From Alphaproteobacteria bacterium (GTDB taxonomy: Bacteria > Pseudomonadota > Alphaproteobacteria > UBA7887), in the NCBI GenBank assembly GCA_028289725.1, contig JANQOH010000453.1:1-13305 (forward strand): DNA of 13,305 nucleotides, in the 5' to 3' direction. A program made the translations under genes and the position numbers. Each line of letters begins with the position of its first letter. The stretch's first letter is position 1. The notes under the pieces are model-generated. The model worked only from the letters and a program-made list of their open reading frames with translations. It did no database searches and was not told where the DNA came from. Positions 13,221 through 13,305 of this stretch are shown here, in pieces.

Positions 13221-13305
13221 CTAATGCCCAAACGTCTCCGGGTTCGGCGCGCGCCGATCGGCGAACGCGGCCCTTAATTCACTCGACTCAGCGGTATCGA
13301 GATAT
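13221..13305 (-). CDS. C-terminal tail of an upstream gene, probably enoyl-CoA hydratase/isomerase family (partial)
   Basis: A minus-strand frame is open from the window edge and ends at TAG (13221-13223), giving 27 residues (first complete codon at 13304) that include ESSELRAAFADRRAPN. The pattern of an acidic ES-E stretch followed by AF-x-x-RR-x-P near the terminus is typical of the end of crotonase-family proteins. The other two minus-strand frames are less convincing. It lies 10 nt before the synthetase ATG, in the same orientation and the same operon. Only the tail is visible, so the family call is tentative. Confidence 0.5.
   Translation of the reverse strand, partial: YLDTAESSELRAAFADRRAPNPETFGH

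Noticed and set aside
6669..13305. Direct assignment of the operon to the bad/ali cyclohexanecarboxylate pathway
   Set aside because: The enzyme classes are similar, but the SDRs and hydratase do not show features specific enough to equate them with the named pathway enzymes, and a ring-cleaving hydrolase is not seen.
1..13305. CRISPR arrays, tRNA/rRNA genes, insertion sequences, phage or plasmid modules
   Set aside because: Looked for on both strands; no regularly spaced repeats, cloverleaf sequences, transposase or integrase motifs were found.

Overview
The window looks like chromosome from a GC-rich, metabolically versatile bacterium, most likely an alphaproteobacterium. The support is the strong G/C bias at third codon positions, a TRAP-type binding protein with a twin-arginine signal, stand-alone FecR-domain and DapA-superfamily genes, and a long CoA-thioester operon with overlapping start and stop codons. 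I see no rRNA, tRNA, CRISPR array, insertion sequence or phage gene. Taxonomy is inferred from gene style only.

Left part (1-3434, plus strand). A polysaccharide-deacetylase/allantoinase-like metal hydrolase is translationally coupled (TGATG) to a TakP-like TRAP solute-binding protein. A CPA1-type cation/proton antiporter follows 29 nt later. No TRAP membrane subunits are present. The first two genes suggest capture of an organic acid or amide outside the cytoplasm plus a cytoplasmic C-N hydrolase.

Middle part (3435-6668). A DapA-superfamily aldolase/lyase-like protein (minus) is divergent from a secreted FecR-domain protein (plus). The FecR gene converges on a 67-residue single-span membrane protein (minus). 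That small gene diverges from a solitary beta-class DNA methyltransferase (plus). The intergenic DNA holds a striking set of short dyads of the form GTGA-N6-TCAC. Three dyads stand side by side at 5536-5594, two helical turns apart, and a fourth abuts the DapA-like start codon at 4395-4410. They look like sites for one regulator, possibly of the CRP/FNR type.

Right part (6669-13305, minus strand). One tightly packed operon reads leftwards: the C-terminal tail of a probable enoyl-CoA hydratase-family protein, then an acyl-CoA synthetase, enoyl-CoA hydratase, SDR, acyl-CoA dehydrogenase, 3-hydroxyacyl-CoA dehydrogenase, a stand-alone degenerate 3-hydroxyacyl-CoA dehydrogenase C-terminal half, and a second SDR. 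Most junctions overlap by 1-8 nt. Together they can activate a carboxylic acid to its CoA thioester, desaturate, hydrate and oxidise it. No thiolase is visible, and two SDRs plus an HADH give three possible hydroxyl oxidations. This suggests a dedicated route for an unusual (branched, alicyclic or hydroxylated) acid rather than plain fatty-acid beta-oxidation. The adjacent full and half HADH genes mimic a split form of the two-part PaaH-type enzyme.
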